Origin: Chloroflexota bacterium
GTDB taxonomy: Bacteria; Chloroflexota; Anaerolineae; Aggregatilineales; Phototrophicaceae
DNA length: 64,000 bases
Direction: 5' to 3'
Assembly: GCA_011523735.1 (NCBI GenBank)
Contig: WTGB01000128.1
Coordinates: forward strand, 62,001 to 126,000
Translations under genes and position numbers: made by a program
The notes under the pieces: generated by a model
What the model saw: only the letters and a program-made list of their open reading frames with translations
Database searches by the model: none
Told to the model about the DNA's origin: nothing
In this document: positions 1 to 10,899 of the stretch, piece after piece
How the letters are laid out: every line of letters starts with the position of its first letter
Numbering within the stretch: position 1 is the stretch's first letter

Positions 1-195
1 CTTGTCGATACCGACGAGACTTATGTGATTGAACGCGAGAATCTCATGACCAAATGCGGCTGGTCGCCCTTTGAAGGCATGCGCGTAAGGGGCAAGGTCC
101 GCGAAGTTTGGATTCGCGGCACCAAAGTCTACGATGGCGAAAATGTCTTGAGCCCAGCCGGCTTCGGGCGCAACCTCTTCGGGTACGTCGCATGA
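1..195 (+). CDS. pyrC: Dihydroorotase, C-terminal end (partial)
   Basis: Reading frame open from the first base to TGA at 193-195, 64 residues. It contains KCGWSPFEG and later RGKVREVWIRG, the usual tail of type I dihydroorotases, where the last beta strands close the amidohydrolase fold. The enzyme cyclises carbamoyl-aspartate to dihydroorotate, the third step of UMP synthesis. The catalytic metal site lies outside the window. The stop overlaps the next start as ATGA, and pyrD, pyrE and pyrF follow, which supports the call. Confidence 0.85.
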   Translation, partial: LVDTDETYVIERENLMTKCGWSPFEGMRVRGKVREVWIRGTKVYDGENVLSPAGFGRNLFGYVA

Positions 196-1373
196 AAACA
201 CAGCTTCGCGATGGGCTGCTGCGCAGTATCGCCGGCGTCTGCCACACCCTTAACAAGCAGCTTATCTTTCGCCAGCCCGCCCAAAGCGCGCACGACCGAG
301 CAATCGAGTTGCTGCGTTTGCTGGAGCGTTTGCCCCTCTCGACGCAGTGCTGCCAGCTCCTGCACCGGGTTGCCTTTGCCGAAGCGGCCGTTGACGCAGG
401 CAGCCTCCGCCTGTCCCAGCGGCTAATCCTGGCGGCCGGTCTCCTAAAAGGCGAGGGTTTTGCCAGCGAGGCGGAAGCGCTCCATGCCGTCATAGATGCG
501 CGCCGCAATATCATCCCCGGCTGGGCTGTCCTGCCGGCTCTGCTCGGTCCAGTCGAGTTCGGCTCCTTCACGCGCCATCCGCGCCTGGGCAATCCGGGAA
601 CGGTAATCTGGCGTGATGCCGGGGCGCAATCAACGCAGAATCGCGTCGGCTTGCGCAATCCGGGCGCGCGCGCGGCCGCCCGCTTCCTCGGCGATCGCCG
701 TCACCAACTGCCGCCGGAATTCGGCATCAATATCGCTGTCTCGCCCGGAGTCGATGATATCGACGAGCAGGAACGCGACGTGCTTGAATCGCTGACGTTC
801 TTCCTTGATGCCGTTGTCATCCCAAGCTGGTTCACCCTGAATCTAAGCTGCCCCAACACAGAAGACGATCCGCAGGGTCATCAATTGGAATCCGAGACAG
901 GACAGCTATGCGGCGCTTTCATCGAGCGCCTGCGAGATAGAGACCTCGACATCCCGCTCTGGGTCAAGATCAGTCCTGGGCTGACTGGCGACCAATACCG
1001 TGTTTTGATGCGCGTCTTTCACGAAGTGGGCGTTAGAGCCGTCATCGCCACCAACACGCTGGCAAAGCCCAGCCCGGATGACGACAGTGTGCAAGCGGGC
1101 GTCGGCGGCGGCGACCTCTTTCCCGGGGCTTTGGACGCTGTCCGCCAATTGCTCGCCGAGAAGAATAGAATGAATTACGCCGTTGATGTGATCGCCTGTG
1201 GCGGTATCTTGGACGGCGCGAGCTTCCGCCAATATCTAGACCTCGGCGTCAAAGCCGGGCAATATTGGTCCGCCTTGGTATATCGCGGTCCCTTCGCCGC
1301 CGCTATAATTGCGGCAGAGCTAGCGGAGAACGATTACGAGTATGAAAGAATCCATCGCGAAAGCCTTGCTTGA
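192..1373 (+). CDS. pyrD: Dihydroorotate dehydrogenase
   Basis: 393 residues. Oxidises dihydroorotate to orotate with FMN, the fourth step of pyrimidine synthesis. The ATG at 192 overlaps the pyrC stop as ATGA; an upstream in-frame ATG at 108 would lie inside pyrC and is rejected. Visible FMN-barrel motifs are NLSCPNTEDDPQGHQ (phosphate/substrate loop), PLWVKISPG (FMN lysine), VIATNT and IACGGI near the C terminus. The N-terminal segment with LIFRQPAQSAHDRA resembles the extension of class 2 quinone-linked, membrane-associated enzymes, but the class is not settled. The 3' end overlaps pyrE by 32 bases. A TATAAT box at 1304-1309 inside the gene could be an internal promoter for pyrE. Confidence 0.9.
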   Translation: MKTQLRDGLLRSIAGVCHTLNKQLIFRQPAQSAHDRAIELLRLLERLPLSTQCCQLLHRVAFAEAAVDAGSLRLSQRLILAAGLLKGEGFASEAEALHAVIDARRNIIPGWAVLPALLGPVEFGSFTRHPRLGNPGTVIWRDAGAQSTQNRVGLRNPGARAAARFLGDRRHQLPPEFGINIAVSPGVDDIDEQERDVLESLTFFLDAVVIPSWFTLNLSCPNTEDDPQGHQLESETGQLCGAFIERLRDRDLDIPLWVKISPGLTGDQYRVLMRVFHEVGVRAVIATNTLAKPSPDDDSVQAGVGGGDLFPGALDAVRQLLAEKNRMNYAVDVIACGGILDGASFRQYLDLGVKAGQYWSALVYRGPFAAAIIAAELAENDYEYERIHRESLA

Positions 1374-1974
1374 AATCGGCGCGGTTGGCTTTTCGCTCGA
1401 TATTCCAATCACCTTTACATCTGGCATAAAGTCTCCGGTCTACGTAGACAATAGAGTATTAGTTTTTCATCCAGTCGAATGGCGTCTTATAATCGAAGGA
1501 TTTCAAGAATATATTGACTCAAGTCATCTCACATACGATGTTATCGCTGGTGTAGCTGTAGGTGGAGTACCTCATAGTTCAGCGCTTGCTTACTCGTTGA
1601 AAAGACCCTCTGTATTCATTCGTCCAGAAACAAAAGCGCACGGAAAGCGAAAGCTAATCGAAGGTGGTGATGTAGCTGGTAAACGTGTTCTGTTGGTGGA
1701 AGATCACGTAACTACCGGCGGCAGCAGTTTGGACGCGGTAAAGGAACTTCGTCAAAAAGGTGCCCAGGTATCAGACGTGCTAGCAATCATCAGTTACCGC
1801 TTCCCTGATGCGGAGAGCGCGTTCCGTGAGGCTGGTCTGATGCTTCATACGCTGACTGAATTTGACATCTTGCTTGACGTTGCTTTGCGTTTCGGGGAAC
1901 TGGAGAAGAGTCAACTGCCTGCGATTGCGCGTTGGCTTGCCGATCCCCATGCGTGGGGAAAACAATTCGCTTGA
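1342..1974 (+). CDS. pyrE: Orotate phosphoribosyltransferase
   Basis: 210 residues. Transfers the phosphoribosyl group of PRPP to orotate, giving OMP. The PRPP-binding motif RVLLVEDHVTTGGSS sits near residues 115-129; the early segment FTSGIKSPVYVDNR is the usual orotate/phosphate region. The first ATG (1342) lies within the end of pyrD, and the stop is shared with the pyrF start. Base use is odd: by hand count 1441-1560 is 44 of 120 G+C (37%), rising to about 50% by 1621-1740, whereas 2041-2100 in pyrF is 60%. The protein looks intact, so the low-GC core may reflect recombination with a foreign allele. Confidence 0.95.
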   Translation: MKESIAKALLEIGAVGFSLDIPITFTSGIKSPVYVDNRVLVFHPVEWRLIIEGFQEYIDSSHLTYDVIAGVAVGGVPHSSALAYSLKRPSVFIRPETKAHGKRKLIEGGDVAGKRVLLVEDHVTTGGSSLDAVKELRQKGAQVSDVLAIISYRFPDAESAFREAGLMLHTLTEFDILLDVALRFGELEKSQLPAIARWLADPHAWGKQFA

Positions 1975-2771
1975 ACGCAATCGACAAATACAACGCGCGG
2001 GCGGACAACGTTGATTCGCTGCTCTGCATCGGCCTTGACAGCGACCTGGCTAGGCTGCCCAAAGCCTTCCTTAACCACGAAACGCCGCAGCTTGCCTTCA
2101 ACCGCCACATCATCGACGCGACAGCTGAATACGCCGCCGCCTTCAAATTCAACATCGCTTTCTACGAGGTGAATGGCGCGGCCGGCTGGCGGCAACTCGC
2201 GCAATCCCTCGAATACTTGCGGCAACATCATCCGGATGCGCTGACGATCTGCGATGCCAAACGCGGCGATATCGGCAATACCAGCGCCGCCTACGCCCGC
2301 TCAATCTTCATTGAACTCGGCTTCGACGCCGTCACGCTTAACCCCTTCCTGGGGCGAGACGCGCTGCAGCCTTTCCTGGATTATTCGGGCAAAGGCTGCA
2401 TCATCCTCTGCCGCACGTCCAATCCGGGCGCCGCCGAGATCCAGGACCTCAAAGTCGCTGGCCGCCCGCTCTGGCAACTGGTCGCCGAGAAAGTAGCGCG
2501 GGAATGGAACGACCAGCGGAACTGCATGCTCGTCGTCTCCGCCACCAATCCGGATGAGATGGCGCAGATCCGCGCGCTCACCGGCGACATGACTTTCCTC
2601 GTGCCCGGCATCGGCGCTCAAGGGGGAGACATAGAAGCTGTCTTGAAGACCGGTCTCAACAGCGCCGGTCGCGGACTTATCATCAACTCATCCCGCGGCA
2701 TCATTTTCGCCGACGATCCCGCTGGAGCGGCCGCCGCCCTCCGCGCCGCCATCAATGAACACCGCCCGTGA
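1971..2771 (+). CDS. pyrF: Orotidine 5'-phosphate decarboxylase
   Basis: 266 residues from TTG at 1971, which overlaps the pyrE stop as TTGA and has a GTGGGGA Shine-Dalgarno-like stretch at 1953-1959. An upstream ATG at 1932 would lie inside pyrE with no conserved sequence. Decarboxylates OMP to UMP. The catalytic Asp-Lys-Asp array is seen in ICDAKRGDIGNT, and the phosphate site in LVPGIGAQGGD and NSSRGI. Length and motifs fit the type 2 (longer) PyrF subfamily. Last gene of the pyr operon. Confidence 0.93.
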   Translation: MNAIDKYNARADNVDSLLCIGLDSDLARLPKAFLNHETPQLAFNRHIIDATAEYAAAFKFNIAFYEVNGAAGWRQLAQSLEYLRQHHPDALTICDAKRGDIGNTSAAYARSIFIELGFDAVTLNPFLGRDALQPFLDYSGKGCIILCRTSNPGAAEIQDLKVAGRPLWQLVAEKVAREWNDQRNCMLVVSATNPDEMAQIRALTGDMTFLVPGIGAQGGDIEAVLKTGLNSAGRGLIINSSRGIIFADDPAGAAAALRAAINEHRP

Positions 2772-2865
2772 ATTCGCACCCTGTCGACGCCAACTTAATC
2801 TTTTGCGCATCTATGTTTGATCTGATTTTTTTGCAACTGCTCCTGTATCCTCAGTGGTGAAAACG

Positions 2866-3339
2866 ATGATCGAAATACCCGCTAAGACACGTCTTTTCCT
2901 CAAGTCAAGCATTATTGACACCACGCTGGAAGCGATCACAGATTTCCATAAAGACCCACGCGCCCTCGCCCGTCTCACGCCGCCGCCTATCTTCATGCGA
3001 CTGCACCGCGATGACCGCCGCTCCCTGACCGAAGGCGAAATCGAATTCACCTTGTGGTTTGGACCGCTGCCCATCCGCTGGATCGCCCGCCACGAAACCG
3101 GACCGACGCCGAGCTCATTCGCCGACATGCAAGTTAAAGGACCGCTCGCTTATTGGCGCCATGAACATATCTTCGCCGAAGTGAGCGACGGCATTGAACT
3201 GACCGATCGCATCACACTTGCGCATCGACCTGGTCCTCTAGGTATCCTTACACGATCGGCATTTGACGGCCTCCCCTTGCGCATCCTCTTCGCATTTCGC
3301 CATTGGCGGACGCGCCGCGCCTTGACTACCAGGCGCTAG
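2866..3339 (+). CDS. SRPBCC (START-like) family protein
   Basis: 157 residues from ATG 2866; GTG at 2854 is an alternative. No signal peptide or membrane segment is seen. The central GPLAYWRHEHIF, followed by GIELTDRI and HRPGPLG, matches the SRPBCC subgroup often labelled cell-division-inhibitor-like or ligand-binding. These proteins form a helix-grip cavity for a hydrophobic ligand; the ligand here is unknown. It lies 51 bases upstream of a photolyase gene on the same strand, and this family recurs beside photolyase and carotenoid genes in light-regulated clusters. The role is therefore probably photoprotective, by context only. Confidence 0.75.
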   Translation: MIEIPAKTRLFLKSSIIDTTLEAITDFHKDPRALARLTPPPIFMRLHRDDRRSLTEGEIEFTLWFGPLPIRWIARHETGPTPSSFADMQVKGPLAYWRHEHIFAEVSDGIELTDRITLAHRPGPLGILTRSAFDGLPLRILFAFRHWRTRRALTTRR

Positions 3340-3390
3340 CCTGTCCGAGATGATGACCTATGACAAAGGCGATGCAAGGAACCTTGTCCC

Positions 3391-4836
3391 ATGAGTGAAT
3401 CGCCAGTCATTTTCTGGTTCCGCCGCGACCTGCGCCTGGACGACAATATCGGCTTGCACGAAGCCATTCGCGCGGGCTCGCGCGTTCTGCCAATCTTCAT
3501 CATCGACCCCCGGCTGCAGCGAGGCGAATGGTTCAGCCGCAATCGGACGGCTTTCCTGCTGAAAGCGCTCGAGGCGCTTGCTGCTCGCCTGCGGCATTTT
3601 GGCTCCAGTTTGCTTGTTCTGGAGGGGGATCCGCATGAGGCGCTCAAAGCCCTGATCGATTCAACAGGCGCATCTGCTCTGTTCTTCAATCGTGATTACA
3701 GTCCCTTCGCCAGCGAGCGGGATTCCGAAATCGCGCGTTCCTTGCCAATACCAGTACAGGCATTTGACGACAATCTGCTCATCCCGCCAGCGCAACTGTT
3801 GAAAGACGACGGCGGACCCTTCAAAGTCTACACAGCTTTTCGCCGTCGCTGGGAGGCATTGCCCAAGCCGCGGATCTCGAAACTCGCTTTCCGCCCCCAA
3901 TACTTCGCCTCTGCCACCCGCTGGCAAAGCCAGGATTTGCGTCGCCAGGCTCGTGATCGTATCAAACCGCATGCGCCCCTCCCGCCCGCCGATGAAAGCA
4001 GCGCCAAATCGCGGCTGTCCGACTTCATGGCGGGGCACATAGCCGGCTACCATAGCGCGCGGAACAATCTCCCTATCGACCCTTTCGCTGAGGCTGAGGC
4101 CGGTCCCTCATTCCTGTCGCCCTACCTGCGCCTGGGCATTCTTTCACCGCGTCAGGTCTATTGGGCGGCCCGCATGGCTTACGCCAAATCGATGGACGAA
4201 TCGGACCGTCAATCGATAGACGCCTTCTGCAATCAAATCGTCTGGCGCGAATTCTTCATGCACATCATGTTTCACTTTCCGCATGTGCGTCGCGGCAACT
4301 TCCGCCGCGAGTACGACAGCCTGGCTTGGCGGAACGCGCCAGGCGACCTGGCAGCATGGCAAGAGGGGCGCACCGGCTACCCCATCGTCGATGCCGCCAT
4401 GCGCCAGTTGAACGCCATCGGCTGGATGCCCAACCGCGCCCGCATGATCACCGCCAGCTTCCTCAGCAAGCACCTGCTCATCAATTGGCGAGCTGGCGAG
4501 GCGCACTTCATGCGGCATCTGCTCGATGGCGACCCGGCCGCCAATAACGGCGGCTGGCAATGGACTGCTGGCACGGGCACCGATGCCCAGCCCTTCTTCC
4601 GCATCTTCAACCCCGTCATTCAATCTCGCAAGTACGACAGCGATGGGCGCTATATACGACACTGGCTTCCCGAACTACAGGGGCTCCCCGACCGCTTCAT
4701 CCACGAGCCCTGGAAGTTGAAATCAGCAGAGCTGGACTATCCGCCTCCGCTGGTCGAGCATCGATATGCGCGGGAGCGCGCTTTGGCGGCATTCCAGCGC
4801 GTCCGTGCCAAGTCTCAGCCCGAAAACGGCGCCTGA
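3391..4836 (+). CDS. phr: Deoxyribodipyrimidine photolyase
   Basis: 481 residues, typical for a class I cyclobutane pyrimidine dimer photolyase. It uses FAD and blue light to split pyrimidine dimers. The N-terminal antenna domain begins with IFWFRRDLRLDDN. The FAD domain shows WREFF, GYPIVDAAMRQL, NRARMI, and the hallmark NNGGWQWTAGTGTDAQP with FRIFNP, which includes conserved tryptophans of the electron path. The antenna chromophore cannot be decided from sequence. Same strand as the SRPBCC gene before it and the CrtI-like gene after it. Confidence 0.96.
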   Translation: MSESPVIFWFRRDLRLDDNIGLHEAIRAGSRVLPIFIIDPRLQRGEWFSRNRTAFLLKALEALAARLRHFGSSLLVLEGDPHEALKALIDSTGASALFFNRDYSPFASERDSEIARSLPIPVQAFDDNLLIPPAQLLKDDGGPFKVYTAFRRRWEALPKPRISKLAFRPQYFASATRWQSQDLRRQARDRIKPHAPLPPADESSAKSRLSDFMAGHIAGYHSARNNLPIDPFAEAEAGPSFLSPYLRLGILSPRQVYWAARMAYAKSMDESDRQSIDAFCNQIVWREFFMHIMFHFPHVRRGNFRREYDSLAWRNAPGDLAAWQEGRTGYPIVDAAMRQLNAIGWMPNRARMITASFLSKHLLINWRAGEAHFMRHLLDGDPAANNGGWQWTAGTGTDAQPFFRIFNPVIQSRKYDSDGRYIRHWLPELQGLPDRFIHEPWKLKSAELDYPPPLVEHRYARERALAAFQRVRAKSQPENGA

Positions 4837-5012
4837 TTCACCTACTAAGCCTATGCGGATCATGACAAAAAAGCGCCTGGCGCATTTGCCATGCCGCGCT
4901 GCTTGCACTATCTTATCTTGACCAAAACCTTCCACACGCGGAGAAGCAAAGTTGAACGGGCTAGGAAACTGCCTTTCAAACTCATTGGATCCAATGCCAT
5001 TGAGGCTCAGCG

Positions 5013-6461
5013 ATGGCTAAGTCTGTCATCATCGTCGGCGCGGGTATCGGTGGGCTGACCATCGCAATTCGCCTTAGCCAGCTAGGCTACGATGTGACCA
5101 TTCTGGAAAAAAACGCGCAGGTCGGCGGCAAAGTCTGCGAATTCCGCGCCGCTGGTTTCCGTTGGGATATCGCGCCGACGCCTTTCCCGCCCAAGTTGGC
5201 GTTGGAAGTGCTCTTTGACGATCTTGAGCTAGATATGGATCATTATCTGCGCTTGCAGGCTATTGACCCGCAAACGCGCTACTTCTTTCCCGATGGCGCA
5301 TCTTTCAGCGCTCACAAAGACTGGGCGGCGCTTACGAAAGAGATCCGCCTACTCGCGCCAGAGGACTACGTCGGTTTTTTGAAGTTCCTCGCCTACGCCG
5401 CGCGCCTCGATAGCCCCTTCATTGCCTCCACAGGCGACGCTGCCGCTTTCAAGAGACTACGACTCGCTCCGCGCCGCACCATGCACGATGCCATCGCCCG
5501 CCACATCAAGTCGGACAAGTTACAGCGCATTCTGGGCAGCCATGCAGCCTTGGTTGGCGGCAGCCCCTACGCGCTCCCGGCGGCTTTCAACACGCTCGCG
5601 CACCAGGCTCTAAGTGGCGGAAGCTGGTATCCGCAGGATGGCATGACATCCCTGACAACCGCGCTTGAACGGCTTGCCCGCGAGGGTGGCGCGGCCATTC
5701 AACTTAACAGTCCCGTCCAGGAAATTCGCGTAAAAGGAAATGTGGCGACCGGTGTCATGCTGTCGGACGGACAAGTTCTGCGGTCCGATGCTGTCGTGTC
5801 CAATGTCGATATCATCTCCACCCTGCGCTTCCTCTTGCCGGAAGGTGTCTTGCCCGCGCCCGCTCAACGGAGGCTGAACCGCGCAAAACTGTCAAGTTCC
5901 GCCTTTGTCATCATGCTCGGCGTCCGCGGCCGCTTCCCCCAACTCGCTCATCACAACATCTTTTTCTCCGAGCATCGCTGGCGCGAGTATCAAGAAATCT
6001 TCGGGCGCGAAGTTATGCCGGCTGACCCGACCATTTCGCTGACTATTTCAAGCAAGACCGATCCTTTAACCGCGCCTGTCAATCAAGAAAACTGGCTGAT
6101 TAAGGTCGAGGCGCCATCCCTCTCCGAGAAGTTTGACTGGGGGACCGAGCGAGAAGCCTATCGCGATCGCATCCTGGCGATCCTGTATCAGCGCTACGGC
6201 TTGGACCTGCGCGATAGCATTCGGATCGAGCAGCATCTCACGCCCGCTGACTTTCAAGCCAGGACCGGCGCCTGGCGCGGGGCGCTCTTCGGTCCCTCAG
6301 CACAGGCTCGGCTGACCGCGTTGAAACCGGCAAATATACGAAGCTCAAGGATTGCGCGGCTCTACTTTGCCGGCGGCACGACTCATCCGGGCGGCGACCA
6401 TTCGCTGGGAATCCAGTCGGGCCGGCTCGCCGCTGCCGCAGTCGCCCAGGATCTCAAATGA
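5013..6461 (+). CDS. Phytoene desaturase-like FAD-dependent oxidoreductase
   Basis: 482 residues. The ATG is preceded by GAGG seven bases upstream. The N-terminal dinucleotide-binding motif is VGAGIGGLTIAIRLSQLGY, followed by VTILEKNAQVGGKV. The C-terminal FAD motif is YFAGGTTHPGGDHSLGIQSGR, close to the THPGG signature of CrtI-type desaturases and isomerases. The substrate is likely a carotenoid or other polyene, but no crtB or other carotenoid synthesis gene is in the window, so specificity is open. Position after phr suggests a light-protection function. It converges on the MaoC gene with a 13-base gap. Confidence 0.8.
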   Translation: MAKSVIIVGAGIGGLTIAIRLSQLGYDVTILEKNAQVGGKVCEFRAAGFRWDIAPTPFPPKLALEVLFDDLELDMDHYLRLQAIDPQTRYFFPDGASFSAHKDWAALTKEIRLLAPEDYVGFLKFLAYAARLDSPFIASTGDAAAFKRLRLAPRRTMHDAIARHIKSDKLQRILGSHAALVGGSPYALPAAFNTLAHQALSGGSWYPQDGMTSLTTALERLAREGGAAIQLNSPVQEIRVKGNVATGVMLSDGQVLRSDAVVSNVDIISTLRFLLPEGVLPAPAQRRLNRAKLSSSAFVIMLGVRGRFPQLAHHNIFFSEHRWREYQEIFGREVMPADPTISLTISSKTDPLTAPVNQENWLIKVEAPSLSEKFDWGTEREAYRDRILAILYQRYGLDLRDSIRIEQHLTPADFQARTGAWRGALFGPSAQARLTALKPANIRSSRIARLYFAGGTTHPGGDHSLGIQSGRLAAAAVAQDLK

Positions 6462-6474
6462 ACTGATGCCGCAA

Positions 6475-6939
6475 TCAGGGCTTGGACATCATCAGCAGTG
6501 ACAGGCGGCCCTTCTGCGCCGCCACGCCATCTTGCTTGACAATGCGGATATCCAGGGTGACAATTCCGCCACCCAAACGGCGCGCCGCTTTGGTTTTCAC
6601 AACTTTTAGTTCGGCGTGTATCGTATCGCCGATGTAGACGGGGCTGCTGAACTTTATATCCAAGCCTCGGAAGCCCAGCACTGTCCGCTCCAGGATGCCC
6701 AGCTGATAAGCTTGCCCGACGGCGTAACTGATGGTCAGCATGCCATGCGCCACCCGCTGACCCATGAAGGAGGCCTTGCTGTAATCGGCATCGGTGTGTA
6801 TGGGGTTGTAGTCGCCGGTCAAAGCCGCGAAGCCCACCAGGTCGGCTTCGGTGATGGTCCGCCCGCGCGTGCGCATGGTAGCGCCGACTTCAAACTCTTC
6901 GAAGTAGAGACCGCGTGGACCATCGCTTTCAAACTTCAT
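6475..6939 (-). CDS. MaoC-like (R)-specific enoyl-CoA hydratase
   Basis: 154 residues, one hotdog domain. The hydratase-2 motif FAALTGDYNPIHTD spans residues 37-50 and carries the catalytic Asp43 and His48. GQRVAHGML is the usual second block. It would add water to trans-2-enoyl-CoA, or dehydrate 3-hydroxyacyl-CoA, in fatty acid or polyhydroxyalkanoate metabolism; the exact substrate is not visible. It lies downstream of hppA on the same strand, with about 200 bases between them that show no clear promoter. The start has AGGAAC just upstream. Confidence 0.88.
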   Translation of the reverse strand: MKFESDGPRGLYFEEFEVGATMRTRGRTITEADLVGFAALTGDYNPIHTDADYSKASFMGQRVAHGMLTISYAVGQAYQLGILERTVLGFRGLDIKFSSPVYIGDTIHAELKVVKTKAARRLGGGIVTLDIRIVKQDGVAAQKGRLSLLMMSKP

Positions 6940-7141
6940 GGCTGTTCCTGCCGATTACTGCTTGGGCCTGAGGACGGGCAGAGCGCGGGAATTGTAATGT
7001 ACGGCGTCAATTGCTGAGAGATTCTTCGCAAAATACGCACGATTTTCTGTCCGTTTCATGTCCATTGCAGGTCCAATACCTTCGATAAACCATCAGTTTT
7101 TCGCGCGCTTTTGGCGAGGTCAGCCGGCGCGTGGCGGCAGC

Positions 7142-9271
<2,130 letters not shown>

Positions 9272-9395
9272 GGATTCAGACTCCCTTGTGTATCTTCAGG
9301 TGTAGATTGGGCATACGCAGAAAAATAAGAGCGCCAGGCGCTTCATTATGATTTTATCAGGTTGAGGGCTGTTCGCATGAAAATATCAGGGGAAG

Positions 9396-9423
9396 ATAGT
9401 AGCATAGAATTGCGAAATATCAA
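9396..9423 (-). promoter_or_regulatory. Promoter of hppA
   Basis: On the minus strand -35 TTGATA (9423-9418) and -10 TACTAT (9401-9396) are separated by 16 bases. TGC precedes the -10, an extended -10 element. The predicted transcript would have a leader of about 115 bases before the hppA start. Confidence 0.6.
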
Positions 9424-9478
9424 GCGGCGGGCGATTGCTAGCGACCTAGTAGGTCGGATTCCTTGTTACATGGATTTC

Positions 9479-9498
9479 GGGCGACACAAGTGTCGCCC
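9479..9498. repeat. Perfect 9-bp inverted repeat
   Basis: GGGCGACAC, then AA, then GTGTCGCCC. It lies between the divergent hppA and yraN promoter regions, so it is not placed as a terminator for either gene, and no T-run follows on either strand. It may be a small dispersed palindromic repeat. The rest of the 301-base gap (9272-9572) holds the hppA promoter and a TATAAT at 9541-9546 that probably serves yraN. Confidence 0.6.
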
Positions 9499-9572
9499 CT
9501 ACAGATCTTGATGTGAATGCAGTGCGGTTGCTTCGCAGGCTATAATGGCTGGGGCGCAGGAAGACGGAATTG

Positions 9573-9944
9573 ATGGCAATGACCAGTTCGAAGCAAACTG
9601 GCGCGCGAGGAGAAGAGCTTGCAGGGCGATACTTGCGTCGGAAGGGATACAGGATCCTGGCAAGGAATTGGTCAAGCCTGTATGGCGAGCTTGACATCAT
9701 CGCCGAGAAAGACAGCACACTGATATTCGTCGAGGTCAAGGCGCGCCGCGGCGCCGATACAGAATCGGCTCTGGCTGGCATCACGGCTGCCAAGCGAGAG
9801 CGAATGCTCAAGGCGGTTTATCAATACCTGGACCATCGCGGATTGGATTGGGAAGGACCCTGGCGGATTGATGTGATCGCTGTCGCGCTGGATGGCGGCG
9901 GAGGGGCGAAAATCGCGCATGTGGAGGATGCCTTTGACTGGTGA
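9573..9944 (+). CDS. YraN (UPF0102) family nuclease-like protein
   Basis: 123 residues from ATG 9573, with AGGAAG about 9 bases upstream; TTG 9570 and ATG 9579 are also possible. The core GELDIIAEKDSTLIFVEVK, followed by AR, is the family signature and corresponds to the D-(E)xK active site of the restriction-endonuclease fold. The N-terminal GARGEELAGRYL is also typical. Substrate and role are unknown in general. TATAAT at 9541-9546 is a likely -10 box without a clear -35. The 3' end overlaps miaA. Confidence 0.88.
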   Translation: MAMTSSKQTGARGEELAGRYLRRKGYRILARNWSSLYGELDIIAEKDSTLIFVEVKARRGADTESALAGITAAKRERMLKAVYQYLDHRGLDWEGPWRIDVIAVALDGGGGAKIAHVEDAFDW

Positions 9945-10872
9945 GGTGGAGCCGCTGGTCATCATTCTAGGTCCCACCGGCGTCGGCAAGACTCGCCTGG
10001 CTATGGACCTGGCGGGGCGGCTGGATGGCGAGATCGTCGGCGCGGACAGCCGGCAGATCTATCGGCACATGGATATCGGCACAGCCAAGCCGACGGCGGA
10101 GCAGCGGACTTTGATCCCGCATCATCTCATCGACATCGCGCTGCCCGATTACAATCTCAGCCTGGCTGAATATCAGGACGCCGCCTACAGCGCTATTGAC
10201 GGGCTGCACAAACGCGGCAAGCTACCCTTTCTGGTGGGCGGCAGCGGTCAGTACATCACGGCGGTGGAAGAGGGCTGGGGGATACCGCGCGTCCCGCCTA
10301 ATTTGGATTTGCGCGCTGAGTTAGAGGAATATGCCGCGCAGACATCGCCACAAGCCCTGCATGACAGGCTGCGACAGGTGGATGCCACCTCCGCCGAGAG
10401 AATCCACCCCAACAATACCCGCCGGGTGATTCGGGCGCTGGAAGTGCAGATGCTCACCGGCAGCGCCATCAGCGAGTTACAAGTGAAGCGTCCGCCAGCT
10501 TATCGCATCCTTCGGCTTGGCTTGATGCTCCCGCGCGCGATCTTGTATCCGCGGGTTGACGCGCGCGTGGATGAGATGATAAGGACGGGCTTTGTGGATG
10601 AGGTCAAAGGGCTGCTGAATATGGGCTATGATCGCAGTTTGCCCTCGATGACGGGTCTGGGCTATTTGGAAATCGCCGGGCATATTCTCGATGGGGCGCC
10701 GCTGGACGAAGCGGTCGAACGGAGTAAATTCAGCACGCATGAATTCATCCGGCGGCAGGATGTCTGGTTCCGCGGTCACGACAACGGCATTCTATGGCAT
10801 AATGTGAACGATTTGAATGTGGACGCGTTGGCGGATGAGTTGCAGGAGTGGCTGGCAAAGCCGACTGACTAG
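9928..10872 (+). CDS. miaA: tRNA dimethylallyltransferase
   Basis: 314 residues from ATG 9928. It transfers a dimethylallyl group to A37 of tRNAs that read UNN codons. The P-loop GPTGVGKT is at the N terminus, followed by ADSRQIYRHMDIGTAKP and HHLID, all hallmark blocks; GGSGQY and RIHPNNTRRVIRALE follow. The start is uncertain: in-frame ATG 9919, ATG 9928 and TTG 9934 all exist, and GGAGG at 9923-9927 is best spaced for TTG 9934. It overlaps yraN in a different frame. Confidence 0.95.
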   Translation: MPLTGEVEPLVIILGPTGVGKTRLAMDLAGRLDGEIVGADSRQIYRHMDIGTAKPTAEQRTLIPHHLIDIALPDYNLSLAEYQDAAYSAIDGLHKRGKLPFLVGGSGQYITAVEEGWGIPRVPPNLDLRAELEEYAAQTSPQALHDRLRQVDATSAERIHPNNTRRVIRALEVQMLTGSAISELQVKRPPAYRILRLGLMLPRAILYPRVDARVDEMIRTGFVDEVKGLLNMGYDRSLPSMTGLGYLEIAGHILDGAPLDEAVERSKFSTHEFIRRQDVWFRGHDNGILWHNVNDLNVDALADELQEWLAKPTD

Positions 10873-10899
10873 CAGGCAGGAGAGGCAGGTCCTGGCGCC

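Noticed and set aside
1420-1740. pyrE low-GC core as an inserted mobile element
   Set aside because: The reading frame and PRPP motif are intact, so it is not an insertion.
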